Source: JACPYM01 sp031423495 (GTDB taxonomy: Bacteria; Acidobacteriota; Blastocatellia; RBC074). Taken from it: 64,000 nt of DNA. The notes below the pieces were generated by a model. It was not told the DNA's origin and did not search any database. It was given only the letters and a program-made list of their open reading frames with translations. The first letter of the stretch is position 1, and each line of letters begins with the position of its first letter. Positions 36,435 to 46,771 of this stretch are shown piece after piece. Where the stretch lies: the NCBI GenBank assembly GCA_031423495.1, contig JANPFP010000223.1, forward strand, positions 9,519-73,518, in the 5' to 3' direction. A program made the translations under genes and the position numbers.

Positions 36435-38291
36435 ATGCCCATTCGTGCCAAACTGGTAATCGTCGTTTTCGTCTTCGCCATCCTGCCGATGTTTTTGTTG
36501 TGGGCACGCTGGCAAGGGACGGCAGTCGGAACGATTACGCGAATGTTGCAGCAAGACGCCGACAGCCGCGCGCGCGAAATTTCAGCCAACCTCGACCGGC
36601 AGCTTAAAGAACACGAATCGCAACTCACAGAACTCGCTAAACAACCAGCGTTGCAAGCGTATGCCCGCGCGCTTGCGCAAAATTCGCGCGCACTGCCTGA
36701 CGGACAATTGCGCGTAACGCTTTCGGCTTTCCTGCTCGCGCATCAGCAACAATACTTGGCGTTCGCCGCGCTCAACCGTGACAGCGCGACGCTGTTCAAA
36801 ATCGAAGCCAAGACCGGCGCGAGCGGCGTCTTGCAGCCTTATTTGATGGATAAAGGTTTCAGCGAAGAAGACAGCCTCGACGCATCGGCGGCGCTGACCA
36901 GCGGCGAAAATTTCGTTTCTGAAATTGCAGCGGGCAATGGCAATCCGTTTTTGTGGGTCGTAGTTCCCTTGCGAAACGAAGCCAATGACCTCACAGGCGC
37001 GTTGGCGGGCAAGCTCTCGGTGAATGAATTGCTGACCGCTGCCGTCGGGCCGCGCAGCCAACCGATTACTGATTTGAAAGCGCCCGCGCGCCAGTTGTGG
37101 CGTCAGACTTTAGTGCTGAGTCCGTCAGGCACTGTGCTTTACGCGGCAGATGTGACCAAACAAGGACGCAATTACTCCGAAGCCGAAGCCTTCGCCAAGT
37201 TTCAGCGTCCGTTCGCGGCTTTGTTGCGCGGCGAAGAGCAAGACCGCAGTTGGAATGATTGGCTGATGCATCATCGCGCGCGCGTGGCGACACCGAAACT
37301 GGCGATCATTGCGCTCGAACAATACGATCAAGCCATCAGCGGGTTGGAATACGACGCGATGATTATGTTTTTGCTCACGCTGGTGCTGGCGGTGGTGGCT
37401 ACGCTGACGCTCTATTACCTCATCAGCAACATCACGCAATCCATCCGCCGCGTGACCACGGGCGCGCAAGCCATTGCCTCCGGTGATTTGAACCACCAGA
37501 TCAACGTCAAGACCAACGACGAAACCCGCGTCTTGGCGCACGCCTTCAACCGCATGGCCGCGAAGTTGCGCGAAATGATTAAGAAAGAAGGCGAGCAGAA
37601 ACAGTTCGAATCGTTCGCGCGCTTGTCAGCCGTACTCACGCACGACCTGAAAAACCAAATCCTCTCGCTGTCATTGCTGGTGTCGAACATGGAAAAGAAG
37701 TTCAACCGCGAAGGCTTTCGCGAAGACGCCATGCGTACGCTGTCAGACACCGTAGACAACCTGCAAAACCTCGTCGCCAAACTCTCTGACCCGCGTACGC
37801 CGACCAAGCGGGTACGCGAACGCGCCAACCTCACCCATCTGGTCGAACGCGCCTTGCACCGCACCGCGCAACAAGCCTCCGGGCAATATCAGGTGACGGC
37901 GAAACTCACGCCCAACGTCACCGCAATAGCGGACGGCAAAGCCATTGAGCGCGTCGTCGAAAACCTCATCATCAACGCCCTCGAAGCCATGCCCAACGGC
38001 GGACAGCTTTTCGTGCTGACCAATATCGAAAACCAAAACGCAATCATTTCCGTCACCGACACCGGGCGCGGCATGACCGAAGAGTTCAAACGTACGCGCC
38101 TGTTTCAGCCCTTTGCGACTACGAAAAAGAAAGGCATCGGCCTCGGCCTGTATTCCTGCCGCGAAATCATCGAACAACACGGCGGTCGCATCGAAGTCAC
38201 CAGCGAAGTCAACGTCGGCACCGAGTTCCGCGTCGTGTTGCCGCTGATGGGTGCTGAGACGGAACAAGCAATGACAGTGCGAAAAGTGTGA
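36435..38291 (+). CDS. Membrane sensor histidine kinase
   Basis: 618 residues. Membrane helix 1 is about 5-24, a periplasmic sensor region 25-305 and helix 2 about 307-330. A HAMP domain follows (about 331-385), then a dimerisation segment with His403 in LTHDLKNQ, and an ATPase domain with N-box Asn510 (ENLIINALEAMP), G1 box DTGRGM (542-547) and G2 KKKGIGLGLYSC. The HDLKN box resembles the PrsK/NtrB-type subgroup. No response regulator is adjacent, although an FHA-sigma54 activator lies 4.5 kb away. It shares the spacer hairpin with the LolA-like gene, so may be co-transcribed with it. Confidence 0.93.
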   Translation: MPIRAKLVIVVFVFAILPMFLLWARWQGTAVGTITRMLQQDADSRAREISANLDRQLKEHESQLTELAKQPALQAYARALAQNSRALPDGQLRVTLSAFLLAHQQQYLAFAALNRDSATLFKIEAKTGASGVLQPYLMDKGFSEEDSLDASAALTSGENFVSEIAAGNGNPFLWVVVPLRNEANDLTGALAGKLSVNELLTAAVGPRSQPITDLKAPARQLWRQTLVLSPSGTVLYAADVTKQGRNYSEAEAFAKFQRPFAALLRGEEQDRSWNDWLMHHRARVATPKLAIIALEQYDQAISGLEYDAMIMFLLTLVLAVVATLTLYYLISNITQSIRRVTTGAQAIASGDLNHQINVKTNDETRVLAHAFNRMAAKLREMIKKEGEQKQFESFARLSAVLTHDLKNQILSLSLLVSNMEKKFNREGFREDAMRTLSDTVDNLQNLVAKLSDPRTPTKRVRERANLTHLVERALHRTAQQASGQYQVTAKLTPNVTAIADGKAIERVVENLIINALEAMPNGGQLFVLTNIENQNAIISVTDTGRGMTEEFKRTRLFQPFATTKKKGIGLGLYSCREIIEQHGGRIEVTSEVNVGTEFRVVLPLMGAETEQAMTVRKV

Positions 38292-38420
38292 GCGGGACGA
38301 AATGATTTGTGTTGGTTGAATTGGAAAGGTGGATTAACGAGCGTTACAACATCCGCCTTTCTTTAGCTTGTCCAGCGTTCGCAATAATGCGAATATGCCG
38401 AGCCAGTGGGGGAATACTGA

Positions 38421-38795
38421 ATGCCGCAAACCGACATCATTGTTTTTCAGGATGAAGATGGAAGTGCTCCTTTTTGGGAATGGGTGGATGAATTGCCAGT
38501 TAAAGCGCAAGACAAAATCCGCGTGCGGTTGGAACGGTTAGCGCAACTCGGCCATGAGTTACGTCGCCCGGAAGCGGATTACCTGCGTGATGAGATTTAC
38601 GAATTGCGCATTGGTTTGCGCGGTATCAATTACCGCATCCTGTATTTCTTTCACGGCACTGTGGCGGCAGTACTCTCGCATGGCATTGTGAAGGAGCGGG
38701 CTGTCCCGCCTAAGGAAATTGATTTGGCAGTCAGACGGAAACGGCAATTCATTGCCAACCCAGACCGCCATTCGCACGGAGAACAACCAAGATGA
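38421..38795 (+). CDS. RelE/ParE-superfamily (Gp49/HigB-like) toxin
   Basis: 124 residues. It contains FWEWVDELPVKAQDKIRVRLERL, DEIYELRIGLRGINYRILYFF and an ending SHGIVKERAVPPKEIDLAVRRK, the pattern of phage-derived Gp49/HigB-like mRNA interferases. In this family the Arg and Lys in R-x-NYRILY and K-E are important for RNA cleavage. The downstream XRE-type gene overlaps by 4 bases (ATGA). Toxin before antitoxin is the HigBA order. Confidence 0.88.
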   Translation: MPQTDIIVFQDEDGSAPFWEWVDELPVKAQDKIRVRLERLAQLGHELRRPEADYLRDEIYELRIGLRGINYRILYFFHGTVAAVLSHGIVKERAVPPKEIDLAVRRKRQFIANPDRHSHGEQPR

Positions 38796-39118
38796 CTGAG
38801 AAGAAAAAGATCACCGACGCCTTGGCGATCATGCATCGCCGCTATTACGAAGGCAGACCGGAGCGCCTGGCTGGTTTAGAAGAAGCGCGTCTCAACGATT
38901 CGGTCGCGCGGAAAATTTTAGCGTTGCGTGAAAAGGCCGGACTTTCCCAACGGCAACTTGCTCAAATGATCGGCACGACAGCTTCGGTAATCTGCCGGTT
39001 GGAAAATGCCGATTATGAAGGGCATTCGGTGGCAATGCTCAACCGTATTGCGGCTGCGCTCAACCAACGGTTAGAAATTCGGTTTGTGCCTTTGCGTAAA
39101 GAGAGCAAGGCTGCTTGA
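38792..39118 (+). CDS. XRE-family helix-turn-helix antitoxin
   Basis: 108 residues. An HTH domain spans about 44-98 (ILALREKAGLSQRQLAQMIGT, then SVICRLENADYEGHSVAMLNRIAAAL), as in HigA-type antitoxins. The N-terminal 40 residues have a conserved pattern with RPERLAGLEEARLNDSVA. It is expected to neutralise the upstream toxin and bind their common promoter. Start overlaps the toxin's stop. Intergenic sequence follows for about 385 bases. Confidence 0.9.
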   Translation: MTEKKKITDALAIMHRRYYEGRPERLAGLEEARLNDSVARKILALREKAGLSQRQLAQMIGTTASVICRLENADYEGHSVAMLNRIAAALNQRLEIRFVPLRKESKAA

Positions 39119-39503
39119 TAAAACCGAAACGCTGCGGCTTCTTCTTCAGCCTGCTTTAGCGGGCTTTCCCGCAGGGCGGTTAGGCCAGTCCGTTAAGGGC
39201 TGGTAAAGGAACCGCAGTTTTTGCGAGGGCGCTTTAGCGTCCTTACGCAATGGGCTTCAGCCGTGATGCATTTGGCTAAAGCCGCTGCCAGAGAGCCACG
39301 TTCAAACGGGCTAAAATCAATCGCCGCCTCGTTACCAGCCGTAAAGCGGCTGGCCTATTTGCCCGGCGGGAAAGACCGATGAATCGGCCTGCGGAATGAC
39401 GGCCCAGCAAAACCTATCTGCAAAATTATGAGTTACGAAATCGCCCAACAACACAGCGCCGCCCAATAACATTTAGGCGGATGCTCATTCACCACAAATA
39501 ACT
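39119..39503. other. Intergenic region with a large decayed inverted repeat
   Basis: No gene is visible. Arms at about 39161-39203 and 39335-39376 are imperfect reverse complements (TTTCCCGCnGGGCnnnTAGGCCAG-type). The right arm also forms its own hairpin, CCAGCCG-TAAAG-CGGCTGG (39335-39353). The sequence between the arms (GCTTTAGCGTCC and neighbours) is repetitive and noncoding. It may be a degenerate miniature element. Confidence 0.6.
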
Positions 39504-41813
39504 ATGGCTTCGATCAGAGAAAAGACTCAGCAACATCCGAGCGTGACTGAAATGTCGCGTGCCTTGCAGCATTTCACCAATCGCAAAGGTTCGATCCGGC
39601 GTTTTGCCGAATACTTGCACGGAGCGCCGCGTGTGCAAATTTTGTACTTTCACGGCGATGGCGGAAACGGCAAGTCGCTGTTGTTGCGCCACCTGCGCCA
39701 AATTTGCGCCAGACAGGTTGAAGCCGACAGTTGGGCCTATCTGCAAACCTTGCCCGACGAAGATTTTCGTTCCCAATTTGAGCAGGCCGAAAACGCAGTG
39801 GCTATCCCGACGGCGTTGCTGGATTTTGCCGACCGGCGCGAGCGCGTGGCCTTTGACGCTTGTCTGAGTTTGCGGCGGCAGTTGGCGGGCAAAGGCTTGC
39901 GCTTTGCCGTCTTCGATTACGCCTGCCTGTTGTATTTGCGCAACCGCAATGAACTGACGCCCGAACGCATCAAGCAAATGTTCCCCGACCAAGAAATTGA
40001 TTTCCTCAAAGAAGTCATTGAAATGATCAGCCATGCGCCGGTGCCGGGGCTGGGTTTGGGCAAAGCCGCCTTGGGCCTATTCAACAAACGGTTGGGTGAA
40101 CGGTTCACGCTTTATTGGCAGCGGCGCGGCATTGATGAAGCCGAACTCGAACGTTTGCACGCGCTCGACCCTGAGCGCGAGTTGTATGACCAGTTGCCGC
40201 TGCTGTTGGCGCGTGACTTGAACGCCTCGCTGGCGCTGCCCGGTGCGCCATCGCGGGTGGCTTTGTTTTTCGATACGCACGAAGCCTTTTGGGAAGTCGA
40301 AGAGCGGCGGCGGGGCGGCGATAAACGTTTTGAGAATGATCGCTGGTTGCGGCAATTGTTGCTCGAACTTGATTTCGCCCACGGATTGGTCGCCGTCGTC
40401 GCCGGACGCGAAACGCCGAATTGGGCTGACGCGCCGCTCGACACGATTCCCGCTGATTTCGTAGAGGGTTATCTGGTCGGTTGTTTGCGGCGTCACGACG
40501 CGGCTGATTATTTGACCAGCGTGGGCGTCAACGACGAAACCTTGCAAGCGGCGTTGCTTGATTACGCCGAACAGGAACCGGGCAAGGTGCATCCTTATTA
40601 CCTCGGCCTTTGTGCTGACGTGGCGCTGGCCGCTCAGGCACGCAACGTGACGCTCACGGCGGCTGAATTCAAAGGCGTGCCGAGCCTGTCCCAGAAAGGC
40701 GAAATCTTGCTGGGTCGTTTGCAACGTTACGTGACTGACGGAGTACGCGATGCCCTCGCGCCGCTGTGCGCCTGTCGTTCGTTTGATTACGAACTCTTTA
40801 AGCGTCTGATGAGTGCGCTCGATCTCAACGCGACCAAAACCGATTTCGATCATCTCACCGAATTCTCGTTCGTTTGGCAGGCCGAAACCGCCGGACGCTA
40901 TCGCTTACACGACTTGATGCGGCGGTTGGCCTTTGAGCGCGACGACCCGGAGACGCGCCGCGCGCATGAGGCGTTGGTCGTTTATTACGCCGAACGCGCC
41001 GACGCCGGTGACGTGACGGCGGTTGCCGCTCGCGCCTATCACCTCAATCGGTTGGAACCTGACGAGGGCGTGAAAGAATGGGTTGCCGCGATGGATGAAG
41101 CGTTGCGTCTCAGCCGTTATGACACCTGTCGCGCGCTCTTGACGGTGCGCAACGAATTGATTTTGCCGGATGATTTCGCCCTCGGATGGGTCAGTCAGAC
41201 GGAAGGCAAGTTTTACGCGACGCTGGCCCAGCACGAGCTGGCGCGTGATAACTATCTCGAAGCGATTGCCGCGTATGGCGAAGCGTTGCGGCGCGCGCCT
41301 GATGACGTGGCGGCGCACAATAATCAGGGGAATGCGCTGATGAGGTTAGGCGAATTGCAAGCGAGGTTGTCGCAATACGAGGCTGCCCAAGCGAGTTACG
41401 GTCAGGCCATTGCGGCGTATGGCGAAGCGTTGCGGCGCGCGCCTGATTACGTGGAGGCGCACAACAATCAGGGGAATGCGTTGCTGAGTCTGGGCGAATT
41501 GCAAGCGAGACTTAAGCAACATGAGGCGGCACAGGCGAGTTATCGTCAGGCGATTGCGTCGTATGGCGAAGCGCTGCGACGCGCGCCTGATTACGTGAAA
41601 GCGCACAACAATCAGGGGAAGGCCTTTGGGCGGATGGCTCAGTTGCTGGCAAGCAACGGGCAAACAGAACCCGCAAAGCGAGCATTGATAAGTATGGCTG
41701 AATCATTTGCCCATTCATTGCGGGTCGCGCCGAATCAACCAAAGGTACGTGAATTGTATGAGCAATCGCAGGCAGTACTGACGCAGGATGATGAAGCAGA
41801 CACATCTGAGTAA
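39504..41813 (+). CDS. STAND-type P-loop NTPase with TPR array
   Basis: 769 residues. Walker A GDGGNGKS is at 51-58 and a Walker B-like VALFFDTHEAF at 252-262. A helical winged-helix-like region (about 390-500, HDLMRRLAFERDDPETRRAHEAL) follows, and C-terminal TPR-like units begin near residue 587. Three 48-residue units (AYGEALRRAPDYVEAHNNQG...) come from 144-base DNA repeats that are almost identical. STAND proteins act as ATP-driven sensors in signalling or phage defence; no separate effector domain is visible at either end. It sits after a toxin-antitoxin pair and before a Uma2 gene. Confidence 0.82.
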   Translation: MASIREKTQQHPSVTEMSRALQHFTNRKGSIRRFAEYLHGAPRVQILYFHGDGGNGKSLLLRHLRQICARQVEADSWAYLQTLPDEDFRSQFEQAENAVAIPTALLDFADRRERVAFDACLSLRRQLAGKGLRFAVFDYACLLYLRNRNELTPERIKQMFPDQEIDFLKEVIEMISHAPVPGLGLGKAALGLFNKRLGERFTLYWQRRGIDEAELERLHALDPERELYDQLPLLLARDLNASLALPGAPSRVALFFDTHEAFWEVEERRRGGDKRFENDRWLRQLLLELDFAHGLVAVVAGRETPNWADAPLDTIPADFVEGYLVGCLRRHDAADYLTSVGVNDETLQAALLDYAEQEPGKVHPYYLGLCADVALAAQARNVTLTAAEFKGVPSLSQKGEILLGRLQRYVTDGVRDALAPLCACRSFDYELFKRLMSALDLNATKTDFDHLTEFSFVWQAETAGRYRLHDLMRRLAFERDDPETRRAHEALVVYYAERADAGDVTAVAARAYHLNRLEPDEGVKEWVAAMDEALRLSRYDTCRALLTVRNELILPDDFALGWVSQTEGKFYATLAQHELARDNYLEAIAAYGEALRRAPDDVAAHNNQGNALMRLGELQARLSQYEAAQASYGQAIAAYGEALRRAPDYVEAHNNQGNALLSLGELQARLKQHEAAQASYRQAIASYGEALRRAPDYVKAHNNQGKAFGRMAQLLASNGQTEPAKRALISMAESFAHSLRVAPNQPKVRELYEQSQAVLTQDDEADTSE
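41265..41630 (+). repeat. 144-base tandem repeats in the STAND gene
   Basis: Units start at 41265, 41409 and 41553 (third unit partial), each encoding a 48-residue TPR-like block. Nucleotide identity is very high, including third positions (for example GGCGAAGCGTTGCGGCGCGC in each, with one base change in the third). This suggests recent duplication or ongoing copy-number change. Confidence 0.9.
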
Positions 41814-42065
41814 GTTGGGCTGACGCGAGGACGAGCAATACCGTGACCGCTGACGCATTCATCCCCAGGCGGGCTGTCACTACGGCCTTGCCGAATTGCG
41901 AACTCAACGTCGGAACTGAGTTGCTGCGTCGTATTGCCGTTGATGGGGGCTGAGAATGAAACGCAGGCTCTGGCCGTCAGCGTTCGCTAAACCGCGTTGC
42001 CGTTTTCAGAAAAGCCGCGTTACACTGCCCGCGTTCTCGTCACCGTTTTCGAGGAGGTAGCTCTT

Positions 42066-42791
42066 ATGCAAGAAGCCCGCGCCCTACAACCTGTTCCTAT
42101 CAATCCGTTTTCACCCGAAGCGATCATGCGTCAATACGGCCTGACCACATTGCCCACGCAGGACGAATTGCCTTACAGCGACGGAGAGCCTATGGAAACC
42201 AACTACCACGTTTTGCAAATGTACCTGTTGATTGAAACGCTTAATTTGCACTGGCAGCAACGCGACGATGTGTTTGTCGGCGGCAACATGTTCGTTTATT
42301 TCAGCCCTACGCAATCGCGCACCGAAGATTATCGCGGCCCTGATTTTTTCGTCGTGCAAGGCGTCAAGTACCGCAAGCGTAATAGCTGGGTGGTGTGGGA
42401 AGAGGGCGGGAAAGCGCCTGATCTGGTGATCGAATTGCTTTCTGATACGACCGCGCACAAAGACCGCAATGAAAAGAAACTGATCTATCAAGACAAGCTG
42501 CAAGTGCCGGAGTATTTTTTATTCGATCCGCTCAACGGCGACCTCGAAGGCTTTCGGTTACGTGATCGGATTTATCAACCCATCCAACCTGATGAACGAG
42601 GCCGTTTGATCAGCGAGCAATGCCAGTTGGCGCTGACACGTTGGGAAGGTGTTTTCAGCAAAATACCTTCCCAATGGTTGCGTTGGGAAACATTGGACGG
42701 AAAGCTGTTAGTGACGGGCGAAGAACGCGCAGCAGCACTTGAGGCCAAACTCGCGCAATACCAAGAGAAATTCGGCACCTTGCCGGAATAA
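42066..42791 (+). CDS. Uma2-family putative endonuclease, copy 2
   Basis: 241 residues, longer than typical (about 190). It has a PD-(D/E)XK-like core: YRGPDFFVV with Asp, PDLVIELLSDTT with Glu, and NEKKLIYQDKLQVPEYFLFDP with Lys. An additional C-terminal tail forms a short coiled coil (LEAKLAQYQEKF). The frame is open to 41997, but GAGGAGG at 42052-42058 and the start of family similarity support the ATG at 42066. Proteins of this length are common in cyanobacteria and Acidobacteriota. It stops 1 base from the end of the convergent sigma54 regulator. Confidence 0.9.
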   Translation: MQEARALQPVPINPFSPEAIMRQYGLTTLPTQDELPYSDGEPMETNYHVLQMYLLIETLNLHWQQRDDVFVGGNMFVYFSPTQSRTEDYRGPDFFVVQGVKYRKRNSWVVWEEGGKAPDLVIELLSDTTAHKDRNEKKLIYQDKLQVPEYFLFDPLNGDLEGFRLRDRIYQPIQPDERGRLISEQCQLALTRWEGVFSKIPSQWLRWETLDGKLLVTGEERAAALEAKLAQYQEKFGTLPE

Positions 42792-42792
42792 G

Positions 42793-44763
<1,971 letters not shown>

Positions 44764-44985
44764 GGGGAACTCCTCAGCTTCGATGGATGGGGAAAGACAA
44801 ACCGTTCGGGTAGTAACACAAACAGAACAGGTAGTGGATGAACAACGCGGCAAGTTTGGCGCAAACCGTCCGGTCTTTCAATGACAGGCTTTATCGCTTG
44901 TGTTTTCAATAGCTTGCGCAGTTTTTTCAAAGCCGCTCCAACTCGTGGCACGCGCCTTGAAGTATAGCCTCCCGTAAGCGGAACG

Positions 44986-45172
44986 GTGAGGGCGGCGAAA
45001 ACAGAAGGCGTTAAAGCTGGTGGAAAGACCGCAGGGGAGTGACGCCAACTGCAACTCGCAACCCAAACCGTTCCGCAGACAAATGCAGTTAAAACTTTCA
45101 CGACAGGTGAGTGCGGCGAAGGGTTCGGTGACAGCAGGCGTTTTGCTGGTGGAAACCGCAGGGGAGTGACGC
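44986..45172 (+). repeat. Pair of diverged direct repeats
   Basis: A block ending CCGCAGGGGAGTGACGC occurs at about 44986-45045 and again at about 45106-45172. Both copies begin GGTGAGNGCGGCGAA and share GGCGTTNNAGCTGGTGGAAA-like middles with indels. Spacing is about 120 bases. Nature unknown. Confidence 0.7.
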
Positions 45173-45320
45173 TTTCTGAATCCGCGTCTTCGTCGCATTC
45201 GCTTTCGTGATAAGTGATCTAGCTTTGCTGAGATAAATTTACTGACTGACTGACTGATTAAGATTTTTGACGAGCAGGAGACGAGATTGATTCCCCACAA
45301 GCCCTCAGTCGGAACGGACG

Positions 45321-45350
45321 GGGGCAGGGCTACGTGATAAGCCCTGCCCC
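45321..45350. repeat. 11-bp GC-rich hairpin
   Basis: GGGGCAGGGCT (45321-45331) pairs perfectly with AGCCCTGCCCC (45340-45350) around an 8-base loop. No T-run follows. Similar in style to the other spacer hairpins. Confidence 0.75.
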
Positions 45351-45406
45351 GCTCTCACCGAGCAGGGCTTGTGAAAGAGTTTAAGGACGCACGCGATGAA
45401 AACCCT

Positions 45407-45496
45407 ATGAAAAATGGATATGCCGCACAATTGAATTGGCGCTTGAGTTTGTTAGTCATCGTCGTCGCAGTGCGCGTGATGCAGCTTTTGACGTAG
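45407..45496 (+). CDS. Possible 29-residue hydrophobic peptide
   Basis: A short frame encoding a Trp/Arg-flanked hydrophobic segment (LSLLVIVVAVRVMQLL), a plausible single membrane helix. An upstream mini-frame (ATG at 45396, M-K-T-L-stop) with AAGGA 7 bases before it overlaps this ATG as ATGA, a coupling arrangement. A plus-strand terminator lies at 45593-45619. Small hydrophobic peptides of this form occur among type I toxins, but there is no homology evidence; it may be chance. Confidence 0.3.
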   Translation: MKNGYAAQLNWRLSLLVIVVAVRVMQLLT

Positions 45497-45592
45497 TTGA
45501 GGCTGCCCTGAAAGAGTTTCTTCGATCCCTTTGATGTTAGGTGCCGAAAGGCACGGTGTTTCTCCTTCCCTATAACCCATTGGCTCCACTCA

Positions 45593-45619
45593 GGCAGGTC
45601 ACGCGACCTGCCTTTTTTT
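45593..45619 (+). terminator. Intrinsic terminator on the plus strand
   Basis: GGCAGGTC (45593-45600) and GACCTGCC (45605-45612) form a perfect 8-bp stem with an ACGC loop, followed directly by seven Ts. The convergent mannonate dehydratase gene ends at 45631 on the other strand, so this must end a plus-strand transcript from the 44.8-45.6 kb region. Confidence 0.8.
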
Positions 45620-45630
45620 ATTCAGCTTTT

Positions 45631-46743
45631 TTATTCAGCCGTCACCGCCACAATCAACGCCTTGATGTAACCAAACGAATAAGCAAACGCATGCAAGCCG
45701 CCCGTGTCGCCTTCAATTTTGGGTACGTGGTCGGGCATCAGCATTCCGTCGTAGCCAATCTCTTTATAGGTGCGCATCGCCTTGAGCATGTCTACGTCGC
45801 CGTCATCAACGAAGGTCTCGTGAAAGTCCAGAAAGCCACCGCGAATGTTGCGGAAATGTACGTTGAAGATTTTCTTGCGCGAACCGAAATAACGAATCAC
45901 ATCAAAAATTTCCTGACCCGGTTTTGCCAGCATCTCTGACACCGTGCCCTGACAAAAGTTCAAGCCGTGATTCGGACTGTTCACGATGGCGAGAAATTTC
46001 TTTAAGCCATCTACACTGCCCAACACCGTATGCACGCCGCGATAGCCTTTGTCTTTCGGCATGCCGGGGTCGTGCGGATGACAGGCCAGCCGCATCTTGT
46101 ATTCGTCCGCCACCGGCATCACGCGCTTCACGAAATAAGTGATGCGTTCCCAATAGGCGTCTTCATTGACCGGCCCGGCTTCGGTCAGCGGCGGTTCCTG
46201 TTTGGCTTTGGCGTAACTAAACGCACGGCTCTTTGAACCTCCCCGTCCATCAACCGGTTCAGTACTGACTACGCCGAGGATGCTCATGTTGTATTTGAGC
46301 ATCGGAATGCCCGCGCGCGCGGCGTTGCGAATCATCTGGCAAATATCATCAATGTCGCGGTCACGATCAGGGCTTTTGCCCAACATAATCGCCGGATTTT
46401 CATGCCGCGTGATGTAAGCCGAACTCAACGGCAACGGTACGCAATCGAGCTTGACGCCGAACGACTCTACGCGCTCGCGCAACTTGGTCAGCCCTTCAAC
46501 CGTCCACGCCTCATCCATTTTGGCCGAAGGCAACGCGCTACAAATATTGTTGACGCCCAGGCCGGCAAACAGCTTCAAGGCTTCGTTGGTCGAAAGATGT
46601 TGATGTCCAACTTTCAAATTGGCCTTGAGCTTCGCTTTATTTTGCGCAGGTTCAGCGTTAATGCGCGCGGCGACGTGCGATTCGATCAGTGCGCTGGCGG
46701 GTAAGCTCAACCCGGCGAGGCTGACAAAGTTTCTGCGGTGCAT
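45631..46743 (-). CDS. uxuA: Tat-exported mannonate dehydratase family protein
   Basis: About 370 residues. A twin-arginine signal (MHRRNFVSLAGLSLPASAL) starts at the ATG at 46743. The TIM-barrel body has the metal-ligand patterns of mannonate dehydratase: CHPHDPG, NFCQGTVSEM (Cys), NVHFRNIRG (His) and MLMPDHVPK (Asp). UxuA dehydrates D-mannonate to 2-keto-3-deoxygluconate in hexuronate breakdown; the Tat signal is unusual, since UxuA is normally cytosolic, so the substrate may be handled in the periplasm. The upstream frame to 46827 is not used. Neighbours include a Tat oxidoreductase. Confidence 0.87.
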   Translation of the reverse strand: MHRRNFVSLAGLSLPASALIESHVAARINAEPAQNKAKLKANLKVGHQHLSTNEALKLFAGLGVNNICSALPSAKMDEAWTVEGLTKLRERVESFGVKLDCVPLPLSSAYITRHENPAIMLGKSPDRDRDIDDICQMIRNAARAGIPMLKYNMSILGVVSTEPVDGRGGSKSRAFSYAKAKQEPPLTEAGPVNEDAYWERITYFVKRVMPVADEYKMRLACHPHDPGMPKDKGYRGVHTVLGSVDGLKKFLAIVNSPNHGLNFCQGTVSEMLAKPGQEIFDVIRYFGSRKKIFNVHFRNIRGGFLDFHETFVDDGDVDMLKAMRTYKEIGYDGMLMPDHVPKIEGDTGGLHAFAYSFGYIKALIVAVTAE

Positions 46744-46771
46744 AGTGTTCTCCGTAAAAGTTGGGGAAGGT

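Larger units (their letters stand above)
44764..45630. other. Long intergenic region with repeats and a possible small transcript
   Basis: About 870 bases without a clear gene. It contains two diverged direct repeats (44986-45172), a GC-rich hairpin (45321-45350), a 29-codon frame (45407-45496), a GNRA-like hairpin (45541-45554) and a plus-strand intrinsic terminator (45593-45619). Minus-strand frames of 118 and 140 codons here lack any protein-like pattern and I leave them out. Confidence 0.6.

Noticed and set aside
44878..45300. 140-codon minus-strand frame
   Set aside because: Cys/Ser/Arg-rich with no domain-like pattern, no Shine-Dalgarno, and it crosses the direct repeats.
45501..45612. 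Glycine-riboswitch-like strings (GTGCCGAAAGGCAC, ACTCAGGCAGGTC)
   Set aside because: The 5' GGAGAG part is missing, pairing does not close, and no plus-strand gene follows; the region ends in a terminator.
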